From: DASSBG01 sp964583865 | GTDB lineage: Bacteria; Pseudomonadota; Gammaproteobacteria; Xanthomonadales; Rhodanobacteraceae | Assembly: GCA_964583865.1 (NCBI GenBank) | Contig: CAZOXZ010000001.1 | Coordinates: forward strand, 3,101 to 67,100 | Length of the DNA stretch: 64,000 nt | Reading direction: 5' to 3' | Shown here: piece after piece, positions 27,172-35,007 of the stretch | Numbering within the stretch: the first letter of the stretch is position 1 | How the letters are laid out: every line of letters starts with the position of its first letter | The notes under the pieces: model-generated | Told to the model about the DNA's origin: nothing | Database searches by the model: none | The model's input: the letters and a program-made list of their open reading frames with translations, nothing else | Program-made: the position numbers and the translations under genes

Positions 27172-29288
27172 GGCGGCGCTGGCGCATCGCGGCATGGCTG
27201 GTGGTGGTGCTGGCCCTGTACGCCGTGGCCGTGCTGCTGGCGCTGGACGTGGTCCGCGAAAAGCCGTTTCTCGGTCATTGGTATGTTGCACTTGCCGGTG
27301 GTGCGGCCATTGCGCTGGTGTTGCTGGTGCTGGTCATCGCGCGCGCGCTGTGGCGTGTACGCCAACGCGCCCGGCAAGGCCTGCCCGGTGCCCGCCTGAC
27401 GAAGCGGCTGGTGGCGCGCTTTGCCCTGATCGCGGTGCCGCCAGCACTGGTGGTGTATGCCTTTTCGTTGAACTTTCTGCTGCTGACGGTGGATGCGTGG
27501 TTCAACGTCAACCTGGAGCGGGCGCTGGACGATTCGCTGCAGCTCAGCCGCCTGTACGTTGATCGTGAACTGGCCGACGCGCGCGTCCAGAGCCGCACAG
27601 TGGCACAAGAGCTGGCTGGCGTGCCCGACGCCCGCCTGCAGCAAGTCCTCGGCAACGCCCTGGATCACATGGATGCCCTGCAACTGGCGGTGCTGTCCGC
27701 ACGTGGCCGCAGCCTGGCGCTGGCCAGCGCCGACCCGCGCCTGCTGCAAGCGCCAAGGCCCGGCGCGGCCATGCTGACGCAGCTGCGCAACGAAGGCCAT
27801 TACGCCGCCGCCGAACCGCTGGACAACCGCTTGCTGCTGCGCGTGCTGCTGCCGGTGCCACGCGCCGGCCATGGGCACGCCTACCTGCAGGCGCTGTATC
27901 CCTTGCCCGAGGCCGTCACCACGCTGACCCACAGTGTCGAGAGCGCCCATTTCGACTTCCAACGCCTGAAATTCCTGCGCGGCGCCTTGAAACTGGCCTT
28001 CACGTTGATCCTGACCTTCGTCGTGCTGCTGTCCCTGCTGGCCGCCCTGCTGGCTGCCGTCAGCGTGGCTCGGCGCCTGCTGGCGCCCCTGGGCGAGTTG
28101 GCCACGGCCACGCGCACGCTGGCCGAGGGCAGCTACGACATTAACCTGAAACCCGGGGCCGACGACGAACTCGGCTTTCTCAGCGAGTCCTTCCGCGACA
28201 TGACCGGCCGCCTGTGCGAAGCCGATGCCGAAGCCCGCGCCAGCGCTGCCGAGATCGAGCGCCAACGCAGCTACCTCGACACCGTGCTGGAACACCTTTC
28301 CGCCGGCGTCCTGGGCGTGGCTGCCGACGGCGTACTGCAAAAAGCCAACCGTGCAGCCGGGATCATCCTCGATGGCGATCCATCCGCCTGGCGCGGCCAT
28401 GCCGTGGATGAACTGGTGACGCGCGAAACACGACTGGCGCCCTTGCTGGAATCCATCCACCGACACCAGCGCGAAGGCCAACGCGAATGGCACGAGGAAG
28501 TGCGCCTGCGCGATGCCGCCGGCGAGGTGCGCATCCTCATGGTGCGCGGCAGCGTGCTGGGCGGCAACGCCGGCGGCATGGTCGTGGTCTTCGACGACCT
28601 CACCGAACTGAACCGCGCCCAGCGCGACAGCGCCTGGGCCGAAGTCGCCCAGCGCCTGGCGCACGAGGTGAAAAACCCGCTGACGCCTATCCAGCTCTCC
28701 GCCGAACGCATGCAGCACCGCCTGGCCGGCAAGCTGGACGAACGCGACGCCGGCCTGGTGCAACGCGCCACGACCACCATCGTCAACCAGGTCGACGCCC
28801 TGAAACGCCTGGTCAACGACTTCAGCGACTACGCCCGCACGCCGAAGCTGGCCGCCGAACCCTTGGCGCCGGAGCAGGTGCTGCGTGAGGTCCTGGATCT
28901 GCACGACAACGACCCGGCCATCCACGTCACGGCCCGGCTGGACGCCGGCAAGGCCCGCATCATGGCCGACCCCGGCAAACTGCGCCAGCTGCTCCACAAC
29001 CTCATCCGCAACGCCCGCGAAGCCGTGCCCGAAGGCGACCTCGAGCTCGACATCGACTCCCGCATCGACAACAGCCAATGGCAGCTGCGCGTCGCCGACA
29101 ACGGCAAGGGCCTGCCCGAAGGTTTCGACCAAAGCTGGTTCGAACCCTACGTCACCACCAAGGCCGAAGGCAGCGGCCTGGGCCTCGCCGTGGTGAAGAA
29201 GATCTGCGAAGAACACGGCGGCCACATCCGCGCCCGCAACCGCGACAACGGCGGGGCCGAATTCACCGTCACCTGGCCGGTGGTGTGA
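27168..29288 (+). CDS. Sensor histidine kinase, NtrY-like
   Basis: A 706-residue membrane histidine kinase. Three N-terminal hydrophobic segments (near 7-28, 40-62 and 82-105) and one near 280-305 enclose a periplasmic region; a HAMP domain (about 305-355), a PAS domain (about 365-470), a HisKA domain with phospho-acceptor His499 in LAHEVKNPLTPIQ, and an HATPase_c domain (HNLIRNAREAVPE, DNGKGLPEG, GSGLGLAVVKKI) follow. The HEVKNPLTPIQLSAER motif is typical of the NtrY/AtoS group. The cognate regulator is normally the next gene; here the likely partner is at 40316-41677, about 11 kb away. The start overlaps the DUF4390 stop by 4 bp. Confidence 0.92.
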   Translation: MRRRWRIAAWLVVVLALYAVAVLLALDVVREKPFLGHWYVALAGGAAIALVLLVLVIARALWRVRQRARQGLPGARLTKRLVARFALIAVPPALVVYAFSLNFLLLTVDAWFNVNLERALDDSLQLSRLYVDRELADARVQSRTVAQELAGVPDARLQQVLGNALDHMDALQLAVLSARGRSLALASADPRLLQAPRPGAAMLTQLRNEGHYAAAEPLDNRLLLRVLLPVPRAGHGHAYLQALYPLPEAVTTLTHSVESAHFDFQRLKFLRGALKLAFTLILTFVVLLSLLAALLAAVSVARRLLAPLGELATATRTLAEGSYDINLKPGADDELGFLSESFRDMTGRLCEADAEARASAAEIERQRSYLDTVLEHLSAGVLGVAADGVLQKANRAAGIILDGDPSAWRGHAVDELVTRETRLAPLLESIHRHQREGQREWHEEVRLRDAAGEVRILMVRGSVLGGNAGGMVVVFDDLTELNRAQRDSAWAEVAQRLAHEVKNPLTPIQLSAERMQHRLAGKLDERDAGLVQRATTTIVNQVDALKRLVNDFSDYARTPKLAAEPLAPEQVLREVLDLHDNDPAIHVTARLDAGKARIMADPGKLRQLLHNLIRNAREAVPEGDLELDIDSRIDNSQWQLRVADNGKGLPEGFDQSWFEPYVTTKAEGSGLGLAVVKKICEEHGGHIRARNRDNGGAEFTVTWPVV

Positions 29289-29293
29289 AAGCC

Positions 29294-29344
29294 GGGAATG
29301 GGGAGCAGGGAATCGGGAATAGGGAGCCGGGAATCGGGAATCGG
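29294..29344. repeat. GGGAATC-type tandem repeat
   Basis: About seven imperfect GGGA(A/G)(T/C)(A/C/G) units directly after the NtrY-like kinase stop, the same unit type as at 15197-15260. Confidence 0.8.
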
Positions 29345-29460
29345 AGACCGGGGACCGTAGGTCGGGACCGGCGAAGACGGACCCGACATCGAACACGACA
29401 GACAAACCGTCGATCTGGACAGGTGTAAAAGCCGGGAGCCGGGAATGGTGGGCGAAACAC

Positions 29461-29503
29461 CGTCATTCCGGACGGCCGGCAGGCCGATCCGGAATCCAGC
29501 GCC
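29461..29503. repeat. Dispersed GTCATTCC...CCAGCGCC element, copy 1
   Basis: The unit CGTCATTCCGGACGGC-GGCAGGC-GATCCGG-TCCAGCGCC is found here and at 31671-31713, differing at a few bases, with a shorter relative at 59621-59652. It looks like the common proteobacterial REP-type GTCATTCC element. Copies bracket the plus-strand toxin-antitoxin cluster. Confidence 0.7.
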
Positions 29504-29674
29504 TTTCCAAATATGAACGACCCGCCCGGCCCGAAAGTCACTGGGTTTGCTCGCACCATCCCGGTGCTCGGCCTTCGGGCCATTGGCACGCCGATGTCCA
29601 CCTTCGGCATCCATGCCTTCGGTATCGGGTTCCGGCTGCAAAGAACCGCAGCCGGCCCCGGAACGACGGATCAC

Positions 29675-29818
29675 GTGACAACCACACACCGCCACGCCGT
29701 GACAAACGCAGCGATTGACCGAATCCTGGCCGAGGCCTTGCACATGCCGGGAATGGAAGATATCGAGTTCGATCCACCCGAGATCGACTTCAATCTGAAA
29801 ACCCCGGATTTCGACTGA
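29675..29818 (+). CDS. Putative antitoxin partner of PIN toxin
   Basis: A 47-residue frame with GTG start ending 12 bp before the PIN-toxin gene. The sequence RHAVTNAAIDRILAEALHMP is helical and the C-terminus (MEDIEFDPPEIDFNLKTPDF) is acidic and extended, the shape expected of the toxin-wrapping tail of a VapB/FitA-like antitoxin. The start is uncertain: the frame stays open back to 29513, but that part translates dispersed repeat DNA. No DNA-binding fold can be assigned to such a short chain, so this may be the surviving end of a longer antitoxin. Confidence 0.45.
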   Translation: MTTTHRHAVTNAAIDRILAEALHMPGMEDIEFDPPEIDFNLKTPDFD

Positions 29819-29830
29819 GATTGTCCGGGT

Positions 29831-30292
29831 ATGTACCTGCTCGATACCAACGTCGTTTCGGAGCTGCACAAAACCATTCGCGGCGAAGGCGACGCACAGG
29901 TCGCAGCATGGTTGGCGCAGGTCGAGTTGGCCGCCTGCTGGTTGTCAGTCATCACGTTGATGGAACTGGAAATCGAGGTGCTGCGCATGGAGCGGCGCGA
30001 TGCCGCACAAGGCCGCGTGCTGCGGACATGGCTTGAGTCGCGCATCGTGCCCAGGTTCTCCGGCCGCGTGCTTGACATTGACGCGGCGACTGCGCGTCGC
30101 TGCGCCGTGCTGCACGTGCCCGATCGTCAGCCAGAGCGCGACGCCATGATTGCAGCAACCGCGCTGATGCACGGCATGACCATGGTGACCCGCAACGTCG
30201 CAGACTTTGAGGCAACCGGCGTGCTGGTGTTCAATCCGTGGCAATACCGCGCCGCCCACGAAGCCGAACGGGGTTACGCCGCCGATGCATGA
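29831..30292 (+). CDS. Type II toxin, PIN domain (VapC/FitB-like)
   Basis: A 153-residue PIN-domain ribonuclease. The four acidic metal-binding positions are seen: Asp5 in MYLLDTNVVSEL, Glu in LMELEIEVL, Asp in RDAMIAATALMHG and Asp in VTRNVADFEATG. VapC/FitB toxins cut tRNA or other RNA and are held by an antitoxin encoded just upstream, here the 29675-29818 frame 12 bp away. The C-terminal motif VLVFNPWQ is typical of FitB-like members. First of three plus-strand modules in tandem. Confidence 0.87.
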   Translation: MYLLDTNVVSELHKTIRGEGDAQVAAWLAQVELAACWLSVITLMELEIEVLRMERRDAAQGRVLRTWLESRIVPRFSGRVLDIDAATARRCAVLHVPDRQPERDAMIAATALMHGMTMVTRNVADFEATGVLVFNPWQYRAAHEAERGYAADA

Positions 30293-30366
30293 GTTGCCCT
30301 GAACGCACCGCATGTAACACAAATGCGCTACATTGCTGCCATGCCCTTGAGATGCCGGAGCCTGCC

Positions 30367-30657
30367 ATGAGCACCACCACCATCTGCCTGCCGGACGAAC
30401 TCAAGGCCCGCGTGGCCGCCATGGCGAAGGAAACCGGCACCACGGCACACGGTTTCATGCTGGAAGCCATTGCCGAAAAAACCGACGCGGCCGAACGGCG
30501 CGCTGACTTTCACGCTGAAGCCGAGCGGTGCTGAGCCACGTTCCCGGAAAATTGCGAAAGCATCCAGTGGGATGACATAGACCGCTATCTCGAAGCGCGC
30601 CTGGCGGGCAAGTCGGCCAAACGACCATCGGCGCGCAAATTGGATCGCGCCAGGTGA
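30367..30657 (+). pseudogene. CopG/ribbon-helix-helix antitoxin interrupted by in-frame TGA
   Basis: The N-terminus STTTICLPDELKARVAAMAK is a ribbon-helix-helix DNA-binding motif of CopG-type antitoxins, starting at ATG 30367. TGA at 30532-30534 ends it after 55 residues. Continuing in frame gives ATFPENCESIQWDDIDRYLE and AGKSAKRPSARKLDRAR, the expected toxin-binding tail, up to TGA 30655-30657, which overlaps the GTG start of the toxin. The intact gene would have had about 96 codons. The TGA probably replaces an arginine or tryptophan codon. If real, the truncated protein keeps DNA binding but loses toxin neutralisation, which is hard to reconcile with an active toxin. Confidence 0.8.
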
Positions 30658-30959
30658 CACACATCGAGGTGTCGCCCGAAGTGTCCGACGAACTGGCGCG
30701 CATTGCCGATCGCCGGCAACAACATGAATCAGAGCAGGCCGGGGCACCCAGCACCGAGATCATCCGCGCCATTGAGGTTCTGGCCGACAACCCTTGCATC
30801 GGCCGCCCGATTGCCGCCGACATGCACGAGCTGGCAATCGGCCGCAGCGCACACGGCCATGCTGCGTTGTACCGGCATGTCGCGGTGGCGGATACGGTGT
30901 TCGTGCTGGCGATTCGGGCGCAATCCGAGGCCAGTCACGCACCGCTGCAACAACCGTGA
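30654..30959 (+). CDS. Type II toxin, RelE/ParE family
   Basis: A 101-residue RelE/ParE-superfamily toxin. The core reads SPEVSDELARIADRRQQ, then IRAIEVLADNPCIGRPI, then ELAIGRSAHGHAALYRHV and VFVLAIRAQSEA, the strand order of plasmid-stabilisation ParE-like proteins. It starts with GTG overlapping the last TGA of the antitoxin frame (GTGA), a classic coupled arrangement that confirms where the antitoxin originally ended. Whether it targets ribosomes (RelE) or gyrase (ParE) cannot be told from sequence. Confidence 0.8.
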   Translation: MTHIEVSPEVSDELARIADRRQQHESEQAGAPSTEIIRAIEVLADNPCIGRPIAADMHELAIGRSAHGHAALYRHVAVADTVFVLAIRAQSEASHAPLQQP

Positions 30960-31021
30960 TCGATGCAGGTAGCACCGCAACTCTGGTAATGTGGGCTTGT
31001 GGGTTTTCGCGGAATGCTGAC

Positions 31022-31270
31022 ATGAGTCGCCTGACCATCGACATCACGGTCGAACAGCACCAGACACTCAAGGCGCTGGCTGGCCTGCAAGGCAAGACCA
31101 TCAAGCAGTACACGCTGGAGCGCCTGTTCCCGACGAGCGATGAACCGGCTTGGCAAGAACTCCGGGCCCTGCTGCGTACGCGTGTGGAAGCGGGGCTCGC
31201 CGGCGACCTGTCAAACAAGAGCGTGCGCGACATCGTCGACGAAGAACTGGGTCCGGTCACGGGTGAATGA
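31022..31270 (+). CDS. Antitoxin, ParD/ribbon-helix-helix-like
   Basis: An 82-residue antitoxin. The N-terminal strand-helix (SRLTIDITVEQHQTLKALAG, then LQGKTIKQYTLERLF) fits a ribbon-helix-helix dimer; the C-terminal part (RVEAGLAGDLSNKSVRDIVDEELG) is a helical, acidic toxin-binding tail. It overlaps the toxin start by 8 bp. The start ATG 31022 follows the AT-richer leader TAATGTGGGCTTG. This pair is the best-preserved of the three modules. Confidence 0.82.
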   Translation: MSRLTIDITVEQHQTLKALAGLQGKTIKQYTLERLFPTSDEPAWQELRALLRTRVEAGLAGDLSNKSVRDIVDEELGPVTGE

Positions 31271-31586
31271 ACCCGTCTACCTCCTCACGCAGGCGGCGGA
31301 AACGGATTTGCGCGACATCATCCGCTACACGCGTCGTGAATGGGGTGACGCACAGGTACGTCGCTACATCAGGCGCCTGGAGAGCTGCATGCAGCGCCTC
31401 GCAAGCGGTGAAACGCCATTCACGGACATGAGCAAGTTTCATCCCGGCTTGCGCATGCTGCTTTGCCAGCATCACTACCTTTTCTGCCTCCCGCACACGC
31501 CAGGTCCTGCCCTGATTGTCGCCCTTCTGCATGAACGCATGGACCTGATCACGCGGCCGGCAAGCGGTTGTAAGCCCGCGAGGTGA
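31263..31586 (+). CDS. Type II toxin, ParE family
   Basis: A 107-residue ParE-like toxin with the signature LTQAAETDLRDIIRYTRREWGDAQVRRYI and LESCMQRLA, here cited as TQAAETDLRDIIRYTRREWG. The end MLLCQHHYLFCLPH and IVALLHERMDL forms the last strands of the RelE/ParE fold. ParE poisons DNA gyrase. It begins with GTG 31263 inside the antitoxin gene (8-bp overlap); an ATG at 31267 is in another frame. The antitoxin is directly upstream and intact. Confidence 0.85.
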   Translation: MNEPVYLLTQAAETDLRDIIRYTRREWGDAQVRRYIRRLESCMQRLASGETPFTDMSKFHPGLRMLLCQHHYLFCLPHTPGPALIVALLHERMDLITRPASGCKPAR

Positions 31587-31670
31587 TTTGCTCGGGCCGC
31601 ATCCTGCCCGGCGAAACCACGGACCCCGCGACCTCGATACATCGTCACCCCGGACGGAGCGAGGCGATTC

Positions 31671-31713
31671 GTCATTCCGGACGGCTGGCAGGCTGATCCG
31701 GGGTCCAGCGCCT
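31671..31713. repeat. Dispersed GTCATTCC...CCAGCGCC element, copy 2
   Basis: Same orientation as 29461-29503 with about five mismatches, directly after the third toxin-antitoxin module and before the glycosyltransferase gene. Confidence 0.7.
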
Positions 31714-31790
31714 TTGTGCCACTGCAATCACCACCTCATGCCCCGCAACCGCGATAATGGCCGCTTTCAAGCCGGCAACGCGGCCCCATC

Positions 31791-33482
31791 ATGACCGACA
31801 ACCACACCACGCTTCCCCTGAGCCCGGAGCAACGCCGGCAACTGTGGTACCTGCTGGGTTTTGCCTTGCTGCTGCTGGGTATCGGCATTGGCCTGCGTGA
31901 TCCCTGGCCCTCGGACGAGCCGCGTTTTGCTCTGGTAGCGCACTGGATGGTCGAGCGCGGCCAGTGGCTCTTCCCGCACCGCGGCCACGAGTTGTACCCG
32001 GACAAACCGCCGTTGTTCATGTGGCTGCAGGCGGTGTTCTACCTGGTGACGCGAACCTGGCGACTGGCTTTCATGCTCCCCTCGCTGTTGTCCGGCCTGC
32101 TGTGCGTGGGCCTGGTTTACGATCTTGGCCGGCGCTTGTGGGATCACCGCAGCGGGCTGCTGGCCTCGCTGCTGATGCTGGTCACGGTGCAGTTCAGCTG
32201 GCAGTTCCGCCATGCCCAGATCGACCCGCTGGTGGTGGCCTGGATTACGCTGGCCAACTACGGCCTGCTGCGCCACATGCTGCTGGGCCCCGCCTGGCGC
32301 TGGTATTTCCTCGGCTGCTTTGCCGCCGGGCTGGGTGTCATCACCAAGGGCGTGGGTGTGTTGGCGCTGTTCATGCTGTTGCCGTATGCCTTTGCCCGCC
32401 TGCGCCACTGGCCGGAGCTGCCGCACGCACGCGGTGCCCTGCGCTGGCTGGCCGGTTTCGGCTTTTTCCTGCTGGCCATTGCCTTGTGGCTGGGGCCGAT
32501 GCTGTGGCGTGCACATGCTCTGGGCGACGCCGCGCATGCGGCCTACGTGCAGAACATCCTGTTCGGCCAGACGGTCCACCGCTACGCCGACTTCGCCGGG
32601 CATCAGCGCCCGTGGTGGTATTTCGGCCAGGTGATCGCTCTGAACTGGCTGCCGTTGTCGCTGCTGCTGCCCTGGGCCGTGCCGGCCTGGTGGCGCCGGC
32701 TGCGGGCGCATGATGCCCGGGTGCTGCTGCCACTGGCCTGGGTGGTGCTGGTGGTGCTGTTCTTCTCGCTGAGCTCCGGCAAGCGCGGCGTCTACATCCT
32801 GCCGGCCCTGCCGATGGCGGCCCTGACCCTGGCGCCGCTGCTGGCCGAGCTGCACCAACGCCTGGGCGTGCGCGTCGCCGTGCTGCTGTTGACCCTGGTC
32901 CTGTCCCTGACACTCACGGGCGCCGGCATCACTGGCCTTGTGAGCCACGCCGATTGGGCCGCGCGCATCGAGGCCAGCATCAGCCCGGCGATCTGGTACC
33001 TGCCACTGGCCACCGGCGTCGTCGGGCTGGTGGCCGTGGCCTGGACTCGCATCAAGCGCGCGCCCCTGGGCTGGGTGCTGTTCGTCAGCTTCCTGTGGGC
33101 GTCACTGGGCCTGTACGGCTATCCGCTGCTGAACGGCGACCGCTCGGCCGCCGAGATCATGCAGGAAGCCCGCGAAAAAGTCGGCCCCGATGTCACCTTG
33201 GGCCTGGTGGCTTGGAAGGAGCAGAACCTCCTGCAAGCCCGCGGCCCGGTCACCGAATTCGGCTTCCTGAAACCCTGGCAGGAGCAATACACCGAAGCCG
33301 TCGCCTGGCTGAAAGCCGACCCGGCCAGCAGGCGCCTTTTCATCCGCGAAGCGGCCATGGGCGAATGCGTGCGTCGAGATGAAGCCATCCAACTCGATCG
33401 CGCCAACCGCCGCGACTGGTGGCTGGTCCCGGCCCGCGCCATCATCCCCAACTGCGTGCCGGCCAAAGTGCCAGGGCACTGA
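31791..33482 (+). CDS. GT-C glycosyltransferase, ArnT/PMT (GT39/GT83) family
   Basis: A 563-residue polytopic membrane enzyme with about 11-12 hydrophobic segments. The first periplasmic loop carries the catalytic DPWPSDEPRFALVAHWMVE region (DE motif) and HELYPDKPPLFMWLQ, diagnostic of ArnT-like lipid A pentose transferases and dolichyl-mannose transferases. Such enzymes move a sugar from a polyprenyl-phosphate donor to lipid A, LPS core or a protein on the outer face of the inner membrane. It is the first glycan gene of the accessory segment, with a related GT-C protein at 38566-40281. Donor and acceptor are unknown. Confidence 0.87.
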   Translation: MTDNHTTLPLSPEQRRQLWYLLGFALLLLGIGIGLRDPWPSDEPRFALVAHWMVERGQWLFPHRGHELYPDKPPLFMWLQAVFYLVTRTWRLAFMLPSLLSGLLCVGLVYDLGRRLWDHRSGLLASLLMLVTVQFSWQFRHAQIDPLVVAWITLANYGLLRHMLLGPAWRWYFLGCFAAGLGVITKGVGVLALFMLLPYAFARLRHWPELPHARGALRWLAGFGFFLLAIALWLGPMLWRAHALGDAAHAAYVQNILFGQTVHRYADFAGHQRPWWYFGQVIALNWLPLSLLLPWAVPAWWRRLRAHDARVLLPLAWVVLVVLFFSLSSGKRGVYILPALPMAALTLAPLLAELHQRLGVRVAVLLLTLVLSLTLTGAGITGLVSHADWAARIEASISPAIWYLPLATGVVGLVAVAWTRIKRAPLGWVLFVSFLWASLGLYGYPLLNGDRSAAEIMQEAREKVGPDVTLGLVAWKEQNLLQARGPVTEFGFLKPWQEQYTEAVAWLKADPASRRLFIREAAMGECVRRDEAIQLDRANRRDWWLVPARAIIPNCVPAKVPGH

Positions 33483-33524
33483 AAAAATGTTCTGACATCC
33501 CGGTTGGTGACGCCATCGGTGTCA

Positions 33525-33779
33525 TCACGCAGCGGTGTCGATATCCCAGCCGGGGAAAACCAGGACCGCCGGGTGACACCGCAATGCGGTCGCCAGGGCT
33601 TTGGCGCGCTCCACGCCAAGATTGGTGCGGCCGGTTTCAATGCTGGAAATCGTGGGTTGTGGAATACCACAAAGTGCCGCCAATTGGCTCTGGCTCAGCT
33701 CCTGCAGTTCGCGGATGATGCGCGCCGATTCGCCCGGCGTCACCTCGATGCGTTTTTTTGCCGGGATTGCTTCGCTCAT
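33525..33779 (-). CDS. XRE-type helix-turn-helix antitoxin (HigA-like)
   Basis: An 84-residue Cro/CI-type DNA-binding protein. The helix-turn-helix spans about residues 18-62: IIRELQELSQSQLAALCGIP, then QPTISSIETGRTNLGVERAKALA. A short tail (CHPAVLVFPGWD) follows. The start at 33779 is set by GGAGA seven bases upstream; a seven-codon longer start at 33800 is possible. It follows the RelE-like remnant on the same strand with 1 bp between, the toxin-first order of HigBA-type modules. It would repress its own promoter, but the upstream part of the module is lost. Confidence 0.82.
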   Translation of the reverse strand: MSEAIPAKKRIEVTPGESARIIRELQELSQSQLAALCGIPQPTISSIETGRTNLGVERAKALATALRCHPAVLVFPGWDIDTAA

Positions 33780-33780
33780 G

Positions 33781-33963
33781 TCATTTTCTCCGATAGTCAT
33801 GTGGCGTCACGCGCAGGACGAGAACGGTCATCACTCCGGAGTCCACGGAGTACACCACGCGCCACTGCTTGTTGAGACGGGATGAGCGGCACCCGTTCCA
33901 CTGGCCGGACAGGGCTTCGTCGTGAAAACCCTTGTGCGGTCCGTACCCGTCATGGTTCCTCAC
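33781..33963 (-). pseudogene. RelE/HigB-like toxin, N-terminally truncated
   Basis: A 60-residue frame whose sequence PHKGFHDEALSGQWNGCRSS, then RLNKQWRVVYSV and VLRVTPHDYRRK, is the C-terminal half of a RelE-superfamily toxin (normally about 90-100 residues). The frame begins with GTG within the last 14 bp of the GT2 gene; further upstream it runs through GT2 coding sequence with no similarity to a toxin N-terminus. I therefore read it as a remnant left when the GT2 gene and the module were joined. The antitoxin gene next to it is intact. Confidence 0.6.
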
Positions 33964-34723
33964 CCTTTTGCAGCAGGTACAGCTTGACGTATTTGCGGCG
34001 CACGTATTCCATGCGCGTGAGGGCGTAGACGAGGCCGCGCCAGCCGTCCAGAAAGCCGGCGCGCAGGAAGTAGCCGCGGGTGAAGCGCCAGGCGGGACTC
34101 AGGAGAATGCGGGCGATGCTGCTGCGCTTGCCGCGGGCGTGGTCGTGGCGGGCCATCATGTCGGCGTAGCGTTCCTGCTTGCGCATTTGCTCGGCGAAAG
34201 AACGGTAGGGATGGTGTTCGAGGTCGCCATCGAGGGTGGCCACGGGGCCGTCGACGCTGACCGCTTCGTGGATTTCGCGCTGGCCGCGCCAGCCGCCCCG
34301 GCGGCGGTCGAACAGGCGCAGCACGCGGTCGGGGTAGGCGTTGCCATGACGCAGAAAGGCGCCGAAGTACTCGGAGCAACGGGCAAAGCGGTAGCCGGCG
34401 GCAGCATCAAAGCCCCTCGCTCGGGCGGCTTCGATGGATGCCCGCAGGGCCGGGGTGATGCGCTCGTCGGCGTCCAGGCACAGCACCCAGTCGTGGTGGG
34501 CTTGTTGCACGGCAAAGTCTTTCTGGCTGCGGAAACCGTCGAAGGGCCGCTCCAGAACCCGCGCACCGGCCTCGCGCGCGATGGCCTGGGTGTCATCCTC
34601 GGAGCCGGAGTCCACCACCACGATGTCGTCGCAAAAATCCAGCGACGCCAGGCAGTCGCCGATGCGGTCGGCCTCGTTGTAGGTGATGATGCAGGCCGAG
34701 ATGGCGGGCGCGTCAAAGCTCAT
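33950..34723 (-). CDS. Glycosyltransferase family 2 (WaaE/KdtX-like)
   Basis: A 257-residue GT-A glycosyltransferase. The donor-binding N-terminus reads ISACIITYNEADRIGDCLAS and IVVVDSGSEDDT; the DXD-type metal site is LCLDADERITPAL; the acceptor half has IHEAVSVDGPVATLDG and HHPYRSFAEQM as in WaaE, which adds glucose to heptose of the LPS inner core. The C-terminus (ILLSPAWRFTRGYFLRAGFL) is a membrane-associating amphipathic segment. A fragment of a second, diverged copy of this C-terminus lies at 35193-35320. It is divergent from the glycerophosphotransferase-like gene. Confidence 0.87.
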   Translation of the reverse strand: MSFDAPAISACIITYNEADRIGDCLASLDFCDDIVVVDSGSEDDTQAIAREAGARVLERPFDGFRSQKDFAVQQAHHDWVLCLDADERITPALRASIEAARARGFDAAAGYRFARCSEYFGAFLRHGNAYPDRVLRLFDRRRGGWRGQREIHEAVSVDGPVATLDGDLEHHPYRSFAEQMRKQERYADMMARHDHARGKRSSIARILLSPAWRFTRGYFLRAGFLDGWRGLVYALTRMEYVRRKYVKLYLLQKGEEP

Positions 34724-34743
34724 GGCGGGTCGCGGGTGAAAAG

Positions 34744-34860
34744 GGCAGCATACATGCGCGGGCGGTCACGCTACCATGGCGACTTTCCCTTCTGCCCAAG
34801 CCATGGCCAGCCTGCTTTTTGCTACTGAACTGTACGGCCTGCCCATCCTGCGCCCGCTGG
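34744..34860 (+). repeat. Direct duplication of the 5' end of the 35556 gene, copy 1
   Basis: About 117 bp nearly identical to 35497-35613, covering the leader and the first 19 codons of the glycerophosphotransferase-like gene (MASLLFATELYGLPILRPL from ATG 34803). After 34860 the similarity stops abruptly and unrelated sequence follows, so this copy is a dead 5' fragment that still carries the promoter region. Confidence 0.85.
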
Positions 34861-34934
34861 GCGCCACTTCGGGCACCGGCGCATTCTGCACATCGGGTCG
34901 ACCGGTACCCTTCAACAAACCGAACGTCACCGAA

Positions 34935-34970
34935 TCGAGCTGGTCGAGCTGGTCGAGCTGGTCGAGCTGC
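34935..34970. repeat. 9-bp tandem repeat TCGAGCTGG x4
   Basis: Four near-perfect direct copies of TCGAGCTGG, the last one changed to TCGAGCTGC, immediately downstream of the truncated gene copy. They are in-frame neutral (9 bp) and probably arose by slippage. Confidence 0.85.
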
Positions 34971-35007
34971 CAAGGCTACCGGACCTGGCTCACTCCGCGA
35001 AGACAGG

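Larger units (their letters stand above)
29289..29674. other. Repeat-filled stretch between kinase and first toxin-antitoxin module
   Basis: 386 bp without a supported gene. It holds the GGGAATC array, GC-rich direct repeats, and a 43-bp dispersed element (29461-29503). Frames running through it into the antitoxin are translated repeat sequence, so they are not called. This is the left edge of the accessory segment. Confidence 0.6.

Noticed and set aside
29513..29674. N-terminal extension of the antitoxin before the PIN toxin
   Set aside because: The extension lies beside and partly derives from dispersed repeat DNA and has no antitoxin-like sequence, so the short GTG start was preferred.
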